Source: HT1-32 sp040219025 | GTDB taxonomy: Bacteria > Pseudomonadota > Alphaproteobacteria > Rhodospirillales > HT1-32 | Assembly: GCA_040219025.1 (NCBI GenBank) | Contig: JAVJTE010000020.1 | Coordinates: 1-64,000, forward strand | Length of the DNA: 64,000 nucleotides | Direction of reading: 5' to 3' | Part shown: in pieces, positions 16,146 to 26,915 of the stretch | How positions within the stretch are numbered: the first letter of the stretch is position 1 | Layout: each line of letters starts with the position of its first letter | Notes under the pieces: generated by a model | Told to the model about the DNA's origin: nothing | The model's database searches: none | What the model saw: the letters and a program-made list of their open reading frames with translations, nothing else | Made by a program: the position numbers and the translations under genes

Positions 16146-16913
16146 TTAACCGATGAGATCACCCGCGCGGGCACGGGCGCCCCGAAGAACCATGGCCAGA
16201 TCATTCCCGGCGAGAACCAGCTGATGACCCATCGCCATATAATCCCGCGCGAGCGCCGCATCGGCGACGCCGCCAAAGCCGGCAAACTTCCCGGCCCTCC
16301 GGGCGGCATCCGCCACCTGCTGCATCGCGTCCCGGATACGGGGATGGCCATATTGCGACGGCAATCCCGTGGCGAAGGTCAGGTCGCTGGCCCCGACCAG
16401 CAGCACGTCGACACCCTCGACCGCGGCAATCTCATCAACATTTTCGAGGGCTGCAGGCGATTCGATCATCACCACCACCAGCGTCTCGCGATTCAGCATC
16501 TCCGCCCCCTTGTCGAAGCCCAGCGGCTGGTAGCCAAGCGCCGGAAATGCGCCGGGGACCGACCGTTCACCCAGCGGCGCAAAGCGGCAGGCACGGGCAA
16601 TGGCGCGGGCCTGATCCGCCGTCTCGACATGCGGGGCGATGATGCCCATACCGCCGTTCGACAATATCCGGTTCATCGGCGCCGGGTCATGATCGGGGGT
16701 GCGGACCAGCGGAAAGATCCCTGCCTCGATACCCGCCAGCGCCATCTGCGACAGGGTGTCGAAGGACATCGTGCCATGCTCCAGATCCAGAAACAGCCAG
16801 TGATAGCCGGCGTCACGCATGATCGCCGCCCAGTCCATTGTCCGGGCCAGCCGCAGGCTGACACCAAGACAGGGCTGGCCGTCTTCAAGGCGCTGGCGAA
16901 GGGAGAGGTTCAT
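16146..16913 (-). CDS. HpcH/HpaI-family aldolase/citrate lyase-type enzyme (first copy)
   Basis: A class II aldolase of about 255 residues. Visible motifs are GYHWLFLDLEHGTMSFDTL (metal-site Glu and substrate His region), RTPDHDPAPMNRILSNGGMG, and VVVMIESPAALENVDEIAAV with the second metal Glu, then VDVLLVGASDLTFATG. Such enzymes cleave 2-keto-3-deoxy or related hydroxy-keto acids to pyruvate and an aldehyde. I prefer the start MNLSLRQRLEDGQ at 16913. An in-frame ATG at 16934 adds seven residues. It is convergent with the ABC permease and divergent from the aminotransferase. A second family member lies at 39439-40224. Confidence 0.88.
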   Translation of the reverse strand: MNLSLRQRLEDGQPCLGVSLRLARTMDWAAIMRDAGYHWLFLDLEHGTMSFDTLSQMALAGIEAGIFPLVRTPDHDPAPMNRILSNGGMGIIAPHVETADQARAIARACRFAPLGERSVPGAFPALGYQPLGFDKGAEMLNRETLVVVMIESPAALENVDEIAAVEGVDVLLVGASDLTFATGLPSQYGHPRIRDAMQQVADAARRAGKFAGFGGVADAALARDYMAMGHQLVLAGNDLAMVLRGARARAGDLIG

Positions 16914-16989
16914 GGCCACAGGTCCTGTCTGCATTTCAATACAATCCGTTCCAGTCTAACCATCTCATCGATAACAGGCGAGGCCCAAC

Positions 16990-17946
16990 ATGCCGGCTGA
17001 TCTCACTGCCGCCCCGGACGCGAAATCCCGTATCCGGGTGATCTGTCACAACGGCGATTATGTCGCCCCGGACCAGGCGACCATCCGTGTCACCGCACCC
17101 GGCCTGGAATTCGCCCTGCTGGTTTTTGAAGGCATCCGCGGCTACCGCAATGACAAAGACGACCAGACCTATGTATTCCGGCTGAAGGAACATCTGGACC
17201 GCCTCGCCTTCTCCTGCCGGATGATGCGCTTCGAAGGCGCACCCACAGCGGAGGAGCTTGCCGCTGCCGTGTCGGAAACCATTCGCCGCAATGATTTCCA
17301 CGAAGATGTCTATATCCGCATTCAGGTCTATGTCGACGACTGGGGCGACATGAATTCGACCGGCCCGATCAGCTGGGATGTCATCGTCCGCCCGCGCCCC
17401 CGGATTGCCGCCTTCCATGAAGGCCGGCGTTTCAAAGTCTCCAGCTGGCGCCGTCTGGCGGATGATGCCAGCCCGCCCCGCATCAAGGCCGCCGCCAACT
17501 ATCTCAACAGCCGCCTGGCCGGGCTGGAAGCGAAAGCCGCCGGCTATGACAACGCCATTCTGCTGAACCCGGACGGCAGTCTTGCCGAAGGGCCGGGGGG
17601 CTGCCTGTTCATTCTGCGTGACGGGAAGCTGCTGACCCCGGGCGTTGCCGACGGCATTCTGGAAAGCGTCACCCGCGCCACCCTGCTGGAGATGGCCCGC
17701 GAGATGGGTATTCCGGTGGAAGAACGACGCATCGGCAGAACCGAACTGCATCTGGCCAGCGAGGGGTTCTATTGCGGCACCGGACAGGAAATGACGCCGA
17801 TGCTGTCTGTCGATGACCTGGATCTGGGCGACGGCAGGCCCGGCCCTGTCACCCGTCGCCTGCAGGACGCCTATGACCGGACCGTGCGCGGTCTGGATAC
17901 CGGGCACCCGCAATGGCGCACCCCCGTCTTCAACAAGGGAAGCTGA
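16990..17946 (+). CDS. Class IV PLP aminotransferase (branched-chain aminotransferase-like)
   Basis: A 318-residue fold-type IV PLP enzyme. The pattern LEFALLVFEGIRGYRNDKDD matches the FEGIRAY segment of branched-chain aminotransferases. SPPRIKAAANYLNSRLAG carries the PLP-binding Lys, and NAILLNPDGSLAEGPGGCLF carries the conserved Glu of the E-G-x-G-x-N/C loop. The usual Asn of that loop is Cys here. It transfers an amino group between an amino acid and a 2-oxo acid. Because it sits with HyuB/HyuA and the transporter, a catabolic role on an imported amine is more likely than leucine synthesis. Confidence 0.85.
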   Translation: MPADLTAAPDAKSRIRVICHNGDYVAPDQATIRVTAPGLEFALLVFEGIRGYRNDKDDQTYVFRLKEHLDRLAFSCRMMRFEGAPTAEELAAAVSETIRRNDFHEDVYIRIQVYVDDWGDMNSTGPISWDVIVRPRPRIAAFHEGRRFKVSSWRRLADDASPPRIKAAANYLNSRLAGLEAKAAGYDNAILLNPDGSLAEGPGGCLFILRDGKLLTPGVADGILESVTRATLLEMAREMGIPVEERRIGRTELHLASEGFYCGTGQEMTPMLSVDDLDLGDGRPGPVTRRLQDAYDRTVRGLDTGHPQWRTPVFNKGS

Positions 17947-17951
17947 TCCTC

Positions 17952-19586
17952 ATGACTGAACTTGATCCTGTCCGGCTCGGGCTGGTCTGGCGTCGTCTCG
18001 CCGGTATGGTGGACGAGGTGGCCGAAACCTTTATCCGCACCTCGTTTTCCTCGGTCGTGCGTGAAAATCATGATCTGGCCTTCAGCCTGCTGGATCGCAA
18101 TGGTCGCCAGTTCATCCAGACCCGCAAGAGCATCCCCTCCTTCATCGGCACGCTCCCTGCTACCCTGCGCGCCATGCTGGACAAGTTTCCGCTGGAAACG
18201 CTGAAGCCGGGTGATGTGCTGATCTCGAACGATCCCTGGCTTGGCACCGGTCATCTGAATGATATCTCGCTGGCCGCTCCGCTGTTCCGCAACGGTCGCG
18301 TCGTGGCTTTTGCCGGCAGTACCGCCCATACGGTGGATATCGGCGGCGCACCCTCACCGACGGCCCGCGACTGCTATCAGGAAGGGCTCTGCATTCCGGT
18401 CTCCAGGCTGGTTGTCGCCGGTGAGGAAAACCAGACCATCCTCGATTTCCTGAACGAGAACCTGCGCGAGCCGGAAGAGACCCTGGGCGATATCCGCGCC
18501 CAGCTGGTCGCCTATCGCGAGGCAGAGGCCCGGCTGTTCCAGCTGATGGATGACGAAGGGCTGGAAGAAATCGATACGGTGATCGACGAAATTCTCTCCC
18601 GCTCGGAACAGAGCATGCGCAAGGTCATTTCTGACCTGCCGGACGGCCGCTACGAAGACGAGATGACCGTCGACGGGTTTGACCATCCGCTGACCATCCG
18701 CTGCAGCCTGATTGTTAAAGGCGACGGCATCACCGTCGATTTTGAGGGCACTTCGGCCCAGATCGACCGGCCGGTGAACTGTGTGCTGAACTATACCCGC
18801 GCCTATGCCTGCTATGCCCTGAAATGCGCCCTTGATCCGCATGCCCCGAACAATGACGGATCATTCCAGCCGATCACGGTCACCGCGCCGGAGGCCAGCC
18901 TGCTGAACGCCGCCCGTCCGGCCCCGGTCTGGGGTCGCCATCTCTCCGGCCATTATGTCCCGCCGGCGGTCTTCGGGGCGCTGTCGAAATGCGCGCCCGA
19001 CCGCATTGCCGCCGAATCGGGATCGCCACTCTGGAACGTCTATTTCCGTGGCCGCGACAGCCGCAATGACCGGCGCTTTGTGAAGATGTTCTTCATGAAT
19101 GGCGGCCATGGTGCACGGGCCGGCAGCGACGGACCGGGTTGCCTGTCCTTTCCGTCCAACGTCTCGAACCAGTCCATCGAACAGTTTGAAAATCAGGTGC
19201 CGCTGCTGGTCACCGAGAAAGCCTTCGTTGCCGATTCCGGTGGTGACGGCACCTTCCGGGGCGGCCCGGCGCAGCGACTGTCCTTCCTCAATGTCGGTGA
19301 AGAGCCGCTGCTGATGACCATCCGGCATGAACGCATCACCTACCCGCCGCGCGGCCTGCAGGGCGGCACCAGCGGCGCGCCGGGTCTTGATCTGGTTGAT
19401 GGCAAACCGATCCCGGCCAAAAGCGAAACCATGGTCCAGCCCGGCCAGACCGTCACCTTCCAGCCTCCCGGCGGGGGTGGTATCGGCGATCCGAAAAAGC
19501 GCAATCCCGCACATGTCAAAGCCGATGTCGCCAGCGGCCTGCTGAGTCCGGCAAAGGCAAAATCCGTCTATGGAGCTGATCTATGA
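17952..19586 (+). CDS. hyuB: Hydantoinase B / N-methylhydantoinase-type subunit
   Basis: A 544-residue cytoplasmic protein of the HyuB/oxoprolinase beta family. Typical segments are VDEVAETFIRTSFSSVVREN near the start, GDVLISNDPWLGTGHLNDIS, and the glycine-rich C-terminal TVTFQPPGGGGIGDPKKRNP. It works with HyuA in ATP-dependent opening of hydantoin or related cyclic amides, and related pairs carboxylate ketones. The start is 5 bases after the aminotransferase stop, and the end overlaps hyuA by 4 bases, so the three genes form one operon. Confidence 0.93.
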   Translation: MTELDPVRLGLVWRRLAGMVDEVAETFIRTSFSSVVRENHDLAFSLLDRNGRQFIQTRKSIPSFIGTLPATLRAMLDKFPLETLKPGDVLISNDPWLGTGHLNDISLAAPLFRNGRVVAFAGSTAHTVDIGGAPSPTARDCYQEGLCIPVSRLVVAGEENQTILDFLNENLREPEETLGDIRAQLVAYREAEARLFQLMDDEGLEEIDTVIDEILSRSEQSMRKVISDLPDGRYEDEMTVDGFDHPLTIRCSLIVKGDGITVDFEGTSAQIDRPVNCVLNYTRAYACYALKCALDPHAPNNDGSFQPITVTAPEASLLNAARPAPVWGRHLSGHYVPPAVFGALSKCAPDRIAAESGSPLWNVYFRGRDSRNDRRFVKMFFMNGGHGARAGSDGPGCLSFPSNVSNQSIEQFENQVPLLVTEKAFVADSGGDGTFRGGPAQRLSFLNVGEEPLLMTIRHERITYPPRGLQGGTSGAPGLDLVDGKPIPAKSETMVQPGQTVTFQPPGGGGIGDPKKRNPAHVKADVASGLLSPAKAKSVYGADL

Positions 19587-21661
19587 GTGTGACCGCTGAC
19601 CTGCGTCTCGGCGTCGATATCGGCGGCACCTTTACCGATCTGGTCCTCCACGACCCGAAGGCAGACCGTCTCGTGCTGGAGAAAGTTCTGACCACACCGG
19701 AGGCACCGGAACGTGCCGTTCTGGAAGGTGTCGGAAAAATTCTCGCCAAGGCCGGGTTTGGCCCGGAATCCCTGAAATCCGTGATTCACGGCACCACGCT
19801 GGTCGCCAATGCGCTGATTGAGCGCAAGGGGGTGGAAACGGCGCTGATCACGACAACCGGGTTCCGTGACATTCTCGAATTTGGCCGGGAATGGCGCTAT
19901 GACCTGTTCGACCTGACGATTGACCCGCCAACCCCGCTGGTTCCCCGCGCCCGCAGATTTGAGGTGCCGGAACGTGTCGGCCCGGATGGCCGTGTTGTCA
20001 CGCCACTGGATGAAGAGGCGGTGCGCCGTCTGGCCCGCCAGCTTGCCGGCAGCAGTACCCGGGCGGTTGCCGTGGTCCTGCTGCACGCTTTCCGGAATTC
20101 CGATCATGAGGTCCGGATCGGCGAAATTCTGGCGGAGGAAGCGCCGGAACTTGCGGTCAGCCTGTCCAGTGAGGTGACGCCGGAAATCGGTGAATATGAG
20201 CGCAGTTCAACCACCGTGGCCAATGCCTATGTCCATCCGGTCTTCCGGGATTATGTCGCCCGGCTGGAAAGTGGACTGAAGCAGGCCGGCTTTACCCGTG
20301 ATCTGTTCCTGATGCTGTCCGATGGCGGCGCGGTCCACGCGAAGGCCGCCGTGACCTACCCGATCCGGCTGGTCCAGTCCGGCCCCGCCGGTGGCGCACA
20401 GGCCGCTGCCCTGTTCGGACAGGCGGCCGGTCTGGGTGATGTCATGTGTTTCGACATGGGCGGCACCACCGCCAAGGCCTGCCTGATCGAGGGCGGCCGC
20501 CCGACCCGGGCCCGTGATTTTGAAGTCGCCCGCATGCACCGTTTCTCGAAGGGCAGCGGTCTGCCCCTGCAGGTTCCCGTGGTCGATATGATCGAGGTCG
20601 GTGCCGGAGGTGGCAGTATTGCCCGCATTGATGGTCTCGGCCTGATTCAGGTCGGCCCGGATTCCGCCAGCGCCCAGCCCGGTCCGGCCTGTTACGGTCA
20701 GGGTGGCGAAGACGCGACTGTAACCGATGCCGATCTGGTGCTTGGTTATCTCGACCCCGGCAACTTTCTGGGTGGTGACATGGCACTGGATGTCGACGCC
20801 GCCCGCGCTGCCCTGCTGAATCGCATCGGCACGCCCCTTGGCCTCGACGCCGAACAGGCCGCCTGGGGTGTGCATGAAACGGTGACCGAAAACATGGCCC
20901 AGGCCGCCGCCATTCATGCGCTGGAAAAAGGCCGGCGCATCGACCGCTACAGCATCGTCGCCATCGGCGGGGCCGGGCCTGTCCATGCCTGCTCACTGGC
21001 CCGCAAGATGGGGGCAAAGCGTATCGTTGCCCCGGCAGCCGCCGGTGTCGCCTCGGCCCTCGGCATGATCGCCTCGCCACCTTCCTTTGAATTCGTACAG
21101 GCCGACATGCGCCGCCTTGACGAGGCTGACTGGCCGGCGGTCGCTGGCGCACTGGATGACATGGAAGCCCGTGGCCGTGACATGCTGCGTCTGTCCGGTG
21201 TTGCCGACGGGGATGCAAAAACCACGGTCAGCGCCCTGATGCGCTATGTCGGACAGGGCTATGAGGTGGAGACATCGACCCCCCGCGATGTCGCTGTCAG
21301 CGCCAGCACAGAAGATCTTCGCCAGCGCTTTGATGCCGCCTACAAGGCCCTGTTCGGCCGGGCGGAAAACATGGCGGTCGAGATTATCTCCTGGCGCGTC
21401 GTTGTTGCCGGGCCGGTTCCGGAACTGACCCTGAAAGGCAGCGGCACCGTGCCCGGTCAGGCCCTGAAGGGCCATCGCAAGGCCTGGTTCAGCAGTGACG
21501 GTTTCGTTGATACCCCGGTCTATGATGCGGCAAAGCTGGCCACCGGCGACAGCTTCGACGGCCCGGCCCTGGTCGAAGCCCGTGAATCAACGCTGGTCAT
21601 TCCGCCCGCCGCCCGAGCCACCATCGACCCGTCCGGCGCCATCCTCGTCGATCTGCTGTAG
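19583..21661 (+). CDS. hyuA: Hydantoinase A / N-methylhydantoinase-type subunit
   Basis: A 692-residue ATPase-fold subunit of the HyuA/oxoprolinase alpha family. It shows the phosphate-binding LGVDIGGTFTDLVLHDPKA at the N-terminus, SVIHGTTLVANALIERKG, the second actin-like motif VMCFDMGGTTAKACLIEGG, and VAIGGAGPVHACSLARKMGA. It partners with HyuB, whose gene overlaps by 4 bases. The substrate is not predictable. The operon ends at the bidirectional terminator shared with atpC. Confidence 0.94.
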   Translation: MSVTADLRLGVDIGGTFTDLVLHDPKADRLVLEKVLTTPEAPERAVLEGVGKILAKAGFGPESLKSVIHGTTLVANALIERKGVETALITTTGFRDILEFGREWRYDLFDLTIDPPTPLVPRARRFEVPERVGPDGRVVTPLDEEAVRRLARQLAGSSTRAVAVVLLHAFRNSDHEVRIGEILAEEAPELAVSLSSEVTPEIGEYERSSTTVANAYVHPVFRDYVARLESGLKQAGFTRDLFLMLSDGGAVHAKAAVTYPIRLVQSGPAGGAQAAALFGQAAGLGDVMCFDMGGTTAKACLIEGGRPTRARDFEVARMHRFSKGSGLPLQVPVVDMIEVGAGGGSIARIDGLGLIQVGPDSASAQPGPACYGQGGEDATVTDADLVLGYLDPGNFLGGDMALDVDAARAALLNRIGTPLGLDAEQAAWGVHETVTENMAQAAAIHALEKGRRIDRYSIVAIGGAGPVHACSLARKMGAKRIVAPAAAGVASALGMIASPPSFEFVQADMRRLDEADWPAVAGALDDMEARGRDMLRLSGVADGDAKTTVSALMRYVGQGYEVETSTPRDVAVSASTEDLRQRFDAAYKALFGRAENMAVEIISWRVVVAGPVPELTLKGSGTVPGQALKGHRKAWFSSDGFVDTPVYDAAKLATGDSFDGPALVEARESTLVIPPAARATIDPSGAILVDLL

Positions 21662-21700
21662 AGGGCATGACACAAGCCGGGATGACCGGATGACAACAAA

Positions 21701-21730
21701 AAAACGGCGCCCCATCCGGAGCGCCGTTTT
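21701..21730. terminator. Bidirectional intrinsic terminator between hyuA and atpC
   Basis: AAAACGGCGC and GCGCCGTTTT form a perfect 10-bp stem around a 10-base loop. The stem is flanked by T runs on both strands (five on the plus strand, about seven on the minus strand). It serves the convergent hyuA and atpHAGDC operons. Confidence 0.9.
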
Positions 21731-21751
21731 TCATCTGTTCAGTACGGCCCC

Positions 21752-22123
21752 TCAGTGTGCGAGGGCAACCCGCATGGCTTCGGCGACCTTGCGGGCCTGA
21801 TCGTCATCATCCTCGTCAGCCTGCTTCTGGCGGGCGTCAGCCAGTTCAACCGTCAGTTCGCTGAGCGGCATGGCTTCTTCCGCAAGCACAGTGCAGCGCT
21901 CCGGCGTAACCTCGGCAAAACCACCGGCAACGAAAATCTGTTCCTTCACCTTGCCGCCTTCGTGGATGTCGATGACACCCGGGCGTACGGTACCGATCAG
22001 CAGCGAGTGGCCGGGCAACACACCGATATCGCCGTCACCGCCGGGTACCACGACCATTTCCACCGCCTCAGACAGCAGCAGGCTTTCAGGCGAAACCAGT
22101 TCAAATTCAAGTGTGTCGGCCAT
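21752..22123 (-). CDS. atpC: ATP synthase F1 epsilon subunit
   Basis: A 123-residue central-stalk subunit. The N-terminal beta domain is clear (FELVSPESLLLSEAVEMVVV, PGGDGDIGVLPGHSLLIGTV), followed by a helical acidic tail with an unusual DEDDDDQ run around residue 105. It links gamma to the c-ring and can inhibit hydrolysis. It is the last gene of atpHAGDC, 12 bases after atpD, just before the shared terminator. Confidence 0.96.
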   Translation of the reverse strand: MADTLEFELVSPESLLLSEAVEMVVVPGGDGDIGVLPGHSLLIGTVRPGVIDIHEGGKVKEQIFVAGGFAEVTPERCTVLAEEAMPLSELTVELADARQKQADEDDDDQARKVAEAMRVALAH

Positions 22124-22135
22124 AGCGATCGCTCC

Positions 22136-23575
22136 TTAAGCGGCTTCCGCCATCTTCTTGGCTTTGGCAATGGCGTCATCGATGGTGCCGACCATGTAGA
22201 ATGCCGATTCCGGCAGATGGTCATACTCACCTTCAACAATGCCCTTGAAGCCACGAATGGTTTCTTCCAGCGAGACCAGCACGCCCGGCGAACCGGTGAA
22301 CACTTCGGCCACATGGAACGGCTGTGACAGGAAGCGCTGGATCTTGCGGGCGCGGGCGACGGTCAGTTTGTCTTCTTCCGACAGTTCGTCCATGCCCAGA
22401 ATAGCGATGATGTCCTGCAGCGACTTGTAGCCCTGCAGCACCTGCTGAACCTTGGTCGCAACCCTGTAATGCTCTTCACCGATGATCCGCGGATCCAGCA
22501 TGCGGGAGGTGGAGTCGAGCGGATCAACAGCCGGGTAAATACCCAGTTCTGCGATCTGGCGCGACAGCACGGTGGTCGCATCGAGGTGAGCAAAGGAGGT
22601 GGCAGGTGCCGGATCGGTCAAATCATCGGCCGGCACGTAAATCGCCTGCACCGAGTTGATCGAACCCTTCTTCGTCGCGGTAATACGTTCCTGCAGCGCA
22701 CCCATATCGGTCGCCAGTGTCGGCTGATAGCCCACAGCCGACGGGATACGGCCGAGAAGTGCGGACACTTCGGAGCCGGCCTGCGTGAAACGGAAGATGT
22801 TATCGACGAAGAACAGCACGTCCTGGCCTTCTTCATCACGGAAATATTCAGCCAGTGTCAGACCGGAAAGGGCAACACGGGCACGGGCGCCCGGCGGCTC
22901 GTTCATCTGGCCATAAACCAGGGCGGCCTTGGATTCGCCGTCCGGAACGATAACGCCGGATTCCATCATTTCGTGGTACAGATCGTTCCCTTCACGGGTA
23001 CGTTCGCCGACACCGGCAAACACGGAATAACCACCATGGCCCTTGGCGACGTTGTTGATCAGTTCCATGATCAGCACGGTCTTGCCAACGCCGGCACCGC
23101 CGAACAGGCCGATCTTGCCGCCCTTTGCGTAAGGGGCGATCAGATCGACGACCTTGATGCCGGTGGAGAGAATTTCCGTTTCCGTCGACTGCTCGTCAAA
23201 GGTCGGGGCCGACCGGTGAATCGGCAGGGTCTTGTCCGAGTCAATCGGGCCACGCTCGTCAATCGGCTCGCCGATGACGTTGATGATGCGGCCAAGCGTA
23301 CCCGGGCCGACCGGCACCTGGATCGGGGAGCCGTTATCGGTGACTTCCTGTCCGCGGACCAGACCTTCGGTTGCGTCCATGGCGATGGTACGGACCATGT
23401 TTTCACCGAGATGCTGGGCAACTTCGAGAACCAGCCGCTTGCCGTCGTTCGTCGTTTCCAGCGCGTTCATGATTGCCGGAAGTTCGCCGCCGGCGAACCG
23501 CACGTCCACGACCGCTCCTGTAACCTGGGTGATGGTACCAACGTTATTTTTCGTGGTCTTCGCCATCTTCGCCAT
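22136..23575 (-). CDS. atpD: ATP synthase F1 beta subunit
   Basis: A 479-residue catalytic subunit with Walker A GGAGVGKTVLIMELINNVAK, the catalytic Glu in VGERTREGNDLYHEM, Walker B DVLFFVDNIFRF, and the DELSEED-like loop (MDELSEEDKLTVARARKIQ). The start at 23575 has GGAG eight bases before it. It makes ATP at the alpha/beta interface. Its neighbours are atpG upstream (24 bases) and atpC downstream. Confidence 0.98.
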   Translation of the reverse strand: MAKMAKTTKNNVGTITQVTGAVVDVRFAGGELPAIMNALETTNDGKRLVLEVAQHLGENMVRTIAMDATEGLVRGQEVTDNGSPIQVPVGPGTLGRIINVIGEPIDERGPIDSDKTLPIHRSAPTFDEQSTETEILSTGIKVVDLIAPYAKGGKIGLFGGAGVGKTVLIMELINNVAKGHGGYSVFAGVGERTREGNDLYHEMMESGVIVPDGESKAALVYGQMNEPPGARARVALSGLTLAEYFRDEEGQDVLFFVDNIFRFTQAGSEVSALLGRIPSAVGYQPTLATDMGALQERITATKKGSINSVQAIYVPADDLTDPAPATSFAHLDATTVLSRQIAELGIYPAVDPLDSTSRMLDPRIIGEEHYRVATKVQQVLQGYKSLQDIIAILGMDELSEEDKLTVARARKIQRFLSQPFHVAEVFTGSPGVLVSLEETIRGFKGIVEGEYDHLPESAFYMVGTIDDAIAKAKKMAEAA

Positions 23576-23599
23576 TTTTGTTGCTCCGATTGCCGTTCG

Positions 23600-24496
23600 T
23601 TAGAGCGCTTCCGCGCCCGAGATGATTTCAATAAGTTCTTTGGTGATCACAGCCTGACGTGTCCGGTTATAGGTCATCGTCAGCCCGTCAATCATGTCGC
23701 CAGCATTCCGCGTCGCATTGTCCATGGCGGTCATACGCGCACCATGTTCGGATGCCGAGCTTTCCAGCAGTGCCTGGAAAACCTGGGTACGGATATTCCG
23801 CGGCAGCAGTTCTTCCAGAATTTCCGTCTCGTCCGGCTCGTAGGTGTAGATCGCACCTGACGAGGTTGCAGAGGAGGCTTCTTCCTTTTCCTCTGATTCG
23901 GCCCCGACGAAGGGGATCAGCTGCTGACGGGTGATGATCTGGCTGATGGCCGACTTGAAGCGGTTGAAGACAACCGTGCAGACATCAAATTCGCCTGCCT
24001 CGAACATTTCGACAATCTTGTCGGCAACTTCGACAGCTTCACTGTAGACCACAACGCGGCGACCGAGACCGGAGATAACCCCGGCAAGATCGTTCGGGAA
24101 GCGGCGTTTCAGGATATCATGACCCTTGCGGCCAACGCAGAGGATCTTCACGGTCTTGCCGTCAGCCTTCAGCTGATTGGCGAGACGCGTGGTCTCACGG
24201 ATGATCGAGCCGTTGAAGGCACCGCAGAGGCCACGGTCGCCGGTAAAGGCGACCAGCAGATGCACCTTGTCGTCGCCGGTACCTGCCAGCAGACGGGGAG
24301 CACCTTCGACACCTTCGAAGGAGCCGGCCAGTGAACTCAGCATACGCTCCATCCGCACCGCATAGGGCCGTGCGGCTTCTGCGCCTTCCTGAGCGCGGCG
24401 CAGCTTGGCCGCTGCAACCATTTTCATTGCCGAGGTGATCTTCTGCGTCGATTTGACGCTGTTGATCCGTGCTCGCAGGTCTTTGAGATTAGCCAT
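23600..24496 (-). CDS. atpG: ATP synthase F1 gamma subunit
   Basis: A 298-residue rotor shaft. The N-terminal helix MANLKDLRARINSVKSTQKI and the C-terminal helix (MTYNRTRQAVITKELIEIIS) are the conserved coiled-coil halves inside the alpha3beta3 ring. The GDRGLCGAFN segment near residue 85 is a family hallmark. Between residues 200 and 225 it has a charged ESEEKEEASSATSSG insert like those of other alphaproteobacteria. It lies between atpA and atpD. Confidence 0.97.
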   Translation of the reverse strand: MANLKDLRARINSVKSTQKITSAMKMVAAAKLRRAQEGAEAARPYAVRMERMLSSLAGSFEGVEGAPRLLAGTGDDKVHLLVAFTGDRGLCGAFNGSIIRETTRLANQLKADGKTVKILCVGRKGHDILKRRFPNDLAGVISGLGRRVVVYSEAVEVADKIVEMFEAGEFDVCTVVFNRFKSAISQIITRQQLIPFVGAESEEKEEASSATSSGAIYTYEPDETEILEELLPRNIRTQVFQALLESSASEHGARMTAMDNATRNAGDMIDGLTMTYNRTRQAVITKELIEIISGAEAL

Positions 24497-24525
24497 GAAT
24501 CAGGCCTTCATTACCTTGTCCGGGA

Positions 24526-26054
<1,529 letters not shown>

Positions 26055-26058
<4 letters not shown>

Positions 26059-26597
26059 CCAACCCCTTTCATGGCGAGTCGCATTTGTTGAAGTTTGGTG
26101 CGTATCGATGTGTCGATCATGCGTGACCCGACACGGATAACCAGGCCGCCCAGCAAGCCGGGATCAACACTGGTTTCGACGGCAACCTTGCCGCCTGCCT
26201 GACCTTTGAGGGCATCGGCGACAGCTTTTTCCTGAGCCGCTGTCAGTTTGACGGCAGAGGTGACTTCAGCAGTCACTTCGCCCCGGCGGCTCGCAAGCAG
26301 TTTGAGATAGGCGTTACACATATCGGCCAGCGCAAAAAGGCGGCCGTTACGGGCAACAACCCCGATAAAATTTGTTACCAGATCCGTCGCGCCGGCTTTT
26401 TTCAGAACAGCGGACATTGCCCGGCCCTGTTCATCGCGGTCGCTGAGCGGAGAGCGGACCAGTCTGGTCAGATCATCCGAGTCCGTCAGCATCTGCTGCA
26501 GACCGCGCAAATCTTCTGCGACCTCGTCCAGTTTCTTGCCGTCGTCGGCAAGATCATACAATGCGGTGGCGTAACGCCCTGCGATCTCCGAAGACAC
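26055..26597 (-). CDS. atpH: ATP synthase F1 delta subunit (OSCP)
   Basis: The peripheral-stalk subunit that ties F1 to the b/b' dimer. The start is most likely the GTG at 26597 (VSSEIAGRYATALYDLADDG) with GAGAGGG about nine bases upstream. This gives 180 residues, the usual size. The open frame reaches 26711, but the extra residues cover a hairpin and promoter region. NFIGVVARNGRLFALADM is the conserved middle segment, and VDPGLLGGLVIRVGSRMIDT is the conserved C-terminus. It is the first gene of the F1 operon. Confidence 0.95.
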
Positions 26598-26625
26598 GAA
26601 TGCTTGCCCTCTCGGTTGCTCTGAC

Positions 26626-26649
26626 GACCGTCCCCGGACGGTCTTTTTT
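26626..26649 (+). terminator. Plus-strand intrinsic terminator inside the atpH leader
   Basis: GACCGTCC, CC, GGACGGTC (8-bp perfect stem) followed by six T residues on the plus strand. On the minus strand it is a hairpin in the 5' leader of atpH, just before the ribosome site. It could stop antisense transcription entering the F1 operon or affect atpH translation. Confidence 0.7.
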
Positions 26650-26701
26650 CTGAACGCACCCGACGTCGTCACCGAAACAGGTTTCGACGAAGTGCGCGGG
26701 G

Positions 26702-26730
26702 TAACTATCATCTAGCCGGGGGGCGCGCAA
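26702..26730 (-). promoter_or_regulatory. Candidate promoter of the atpHAGDC operon
   Basis: Read on the minus strand: TTGCGC (26730-26725), a 17-base spacer, then TAGTTA (26707-26702), about 105 bases before the atpH GTG. It is a reasonable sigma-70-type match for a GC-rich alphaproteobacterium. No mapping data are available. Confidence 0.45.
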
Positions 26731-26915
26731 GTCGCACAGCCGCGATTTTTCGCTGTTGGCGAAGGGTTTTTCACCACGACCGCCGGATTGCGGATATGCG
26801 GCTGTTTTACGCGGGCGCGGATCACCGGGCAGCCGCCGGTCAGGGCCGGTCTGCCGGGCTGTGCAGCAGGTCAGGATTCCCCCGCTGTTTCGGGCACCGC
26901 AGAAGGATGAACAAC

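Noticed and set aside
22469..23860. A 463-codon plus-strand frame opposite atpD and atpG
   Set aside because: Antisense shadow of highly conserved ATP synthase genes.
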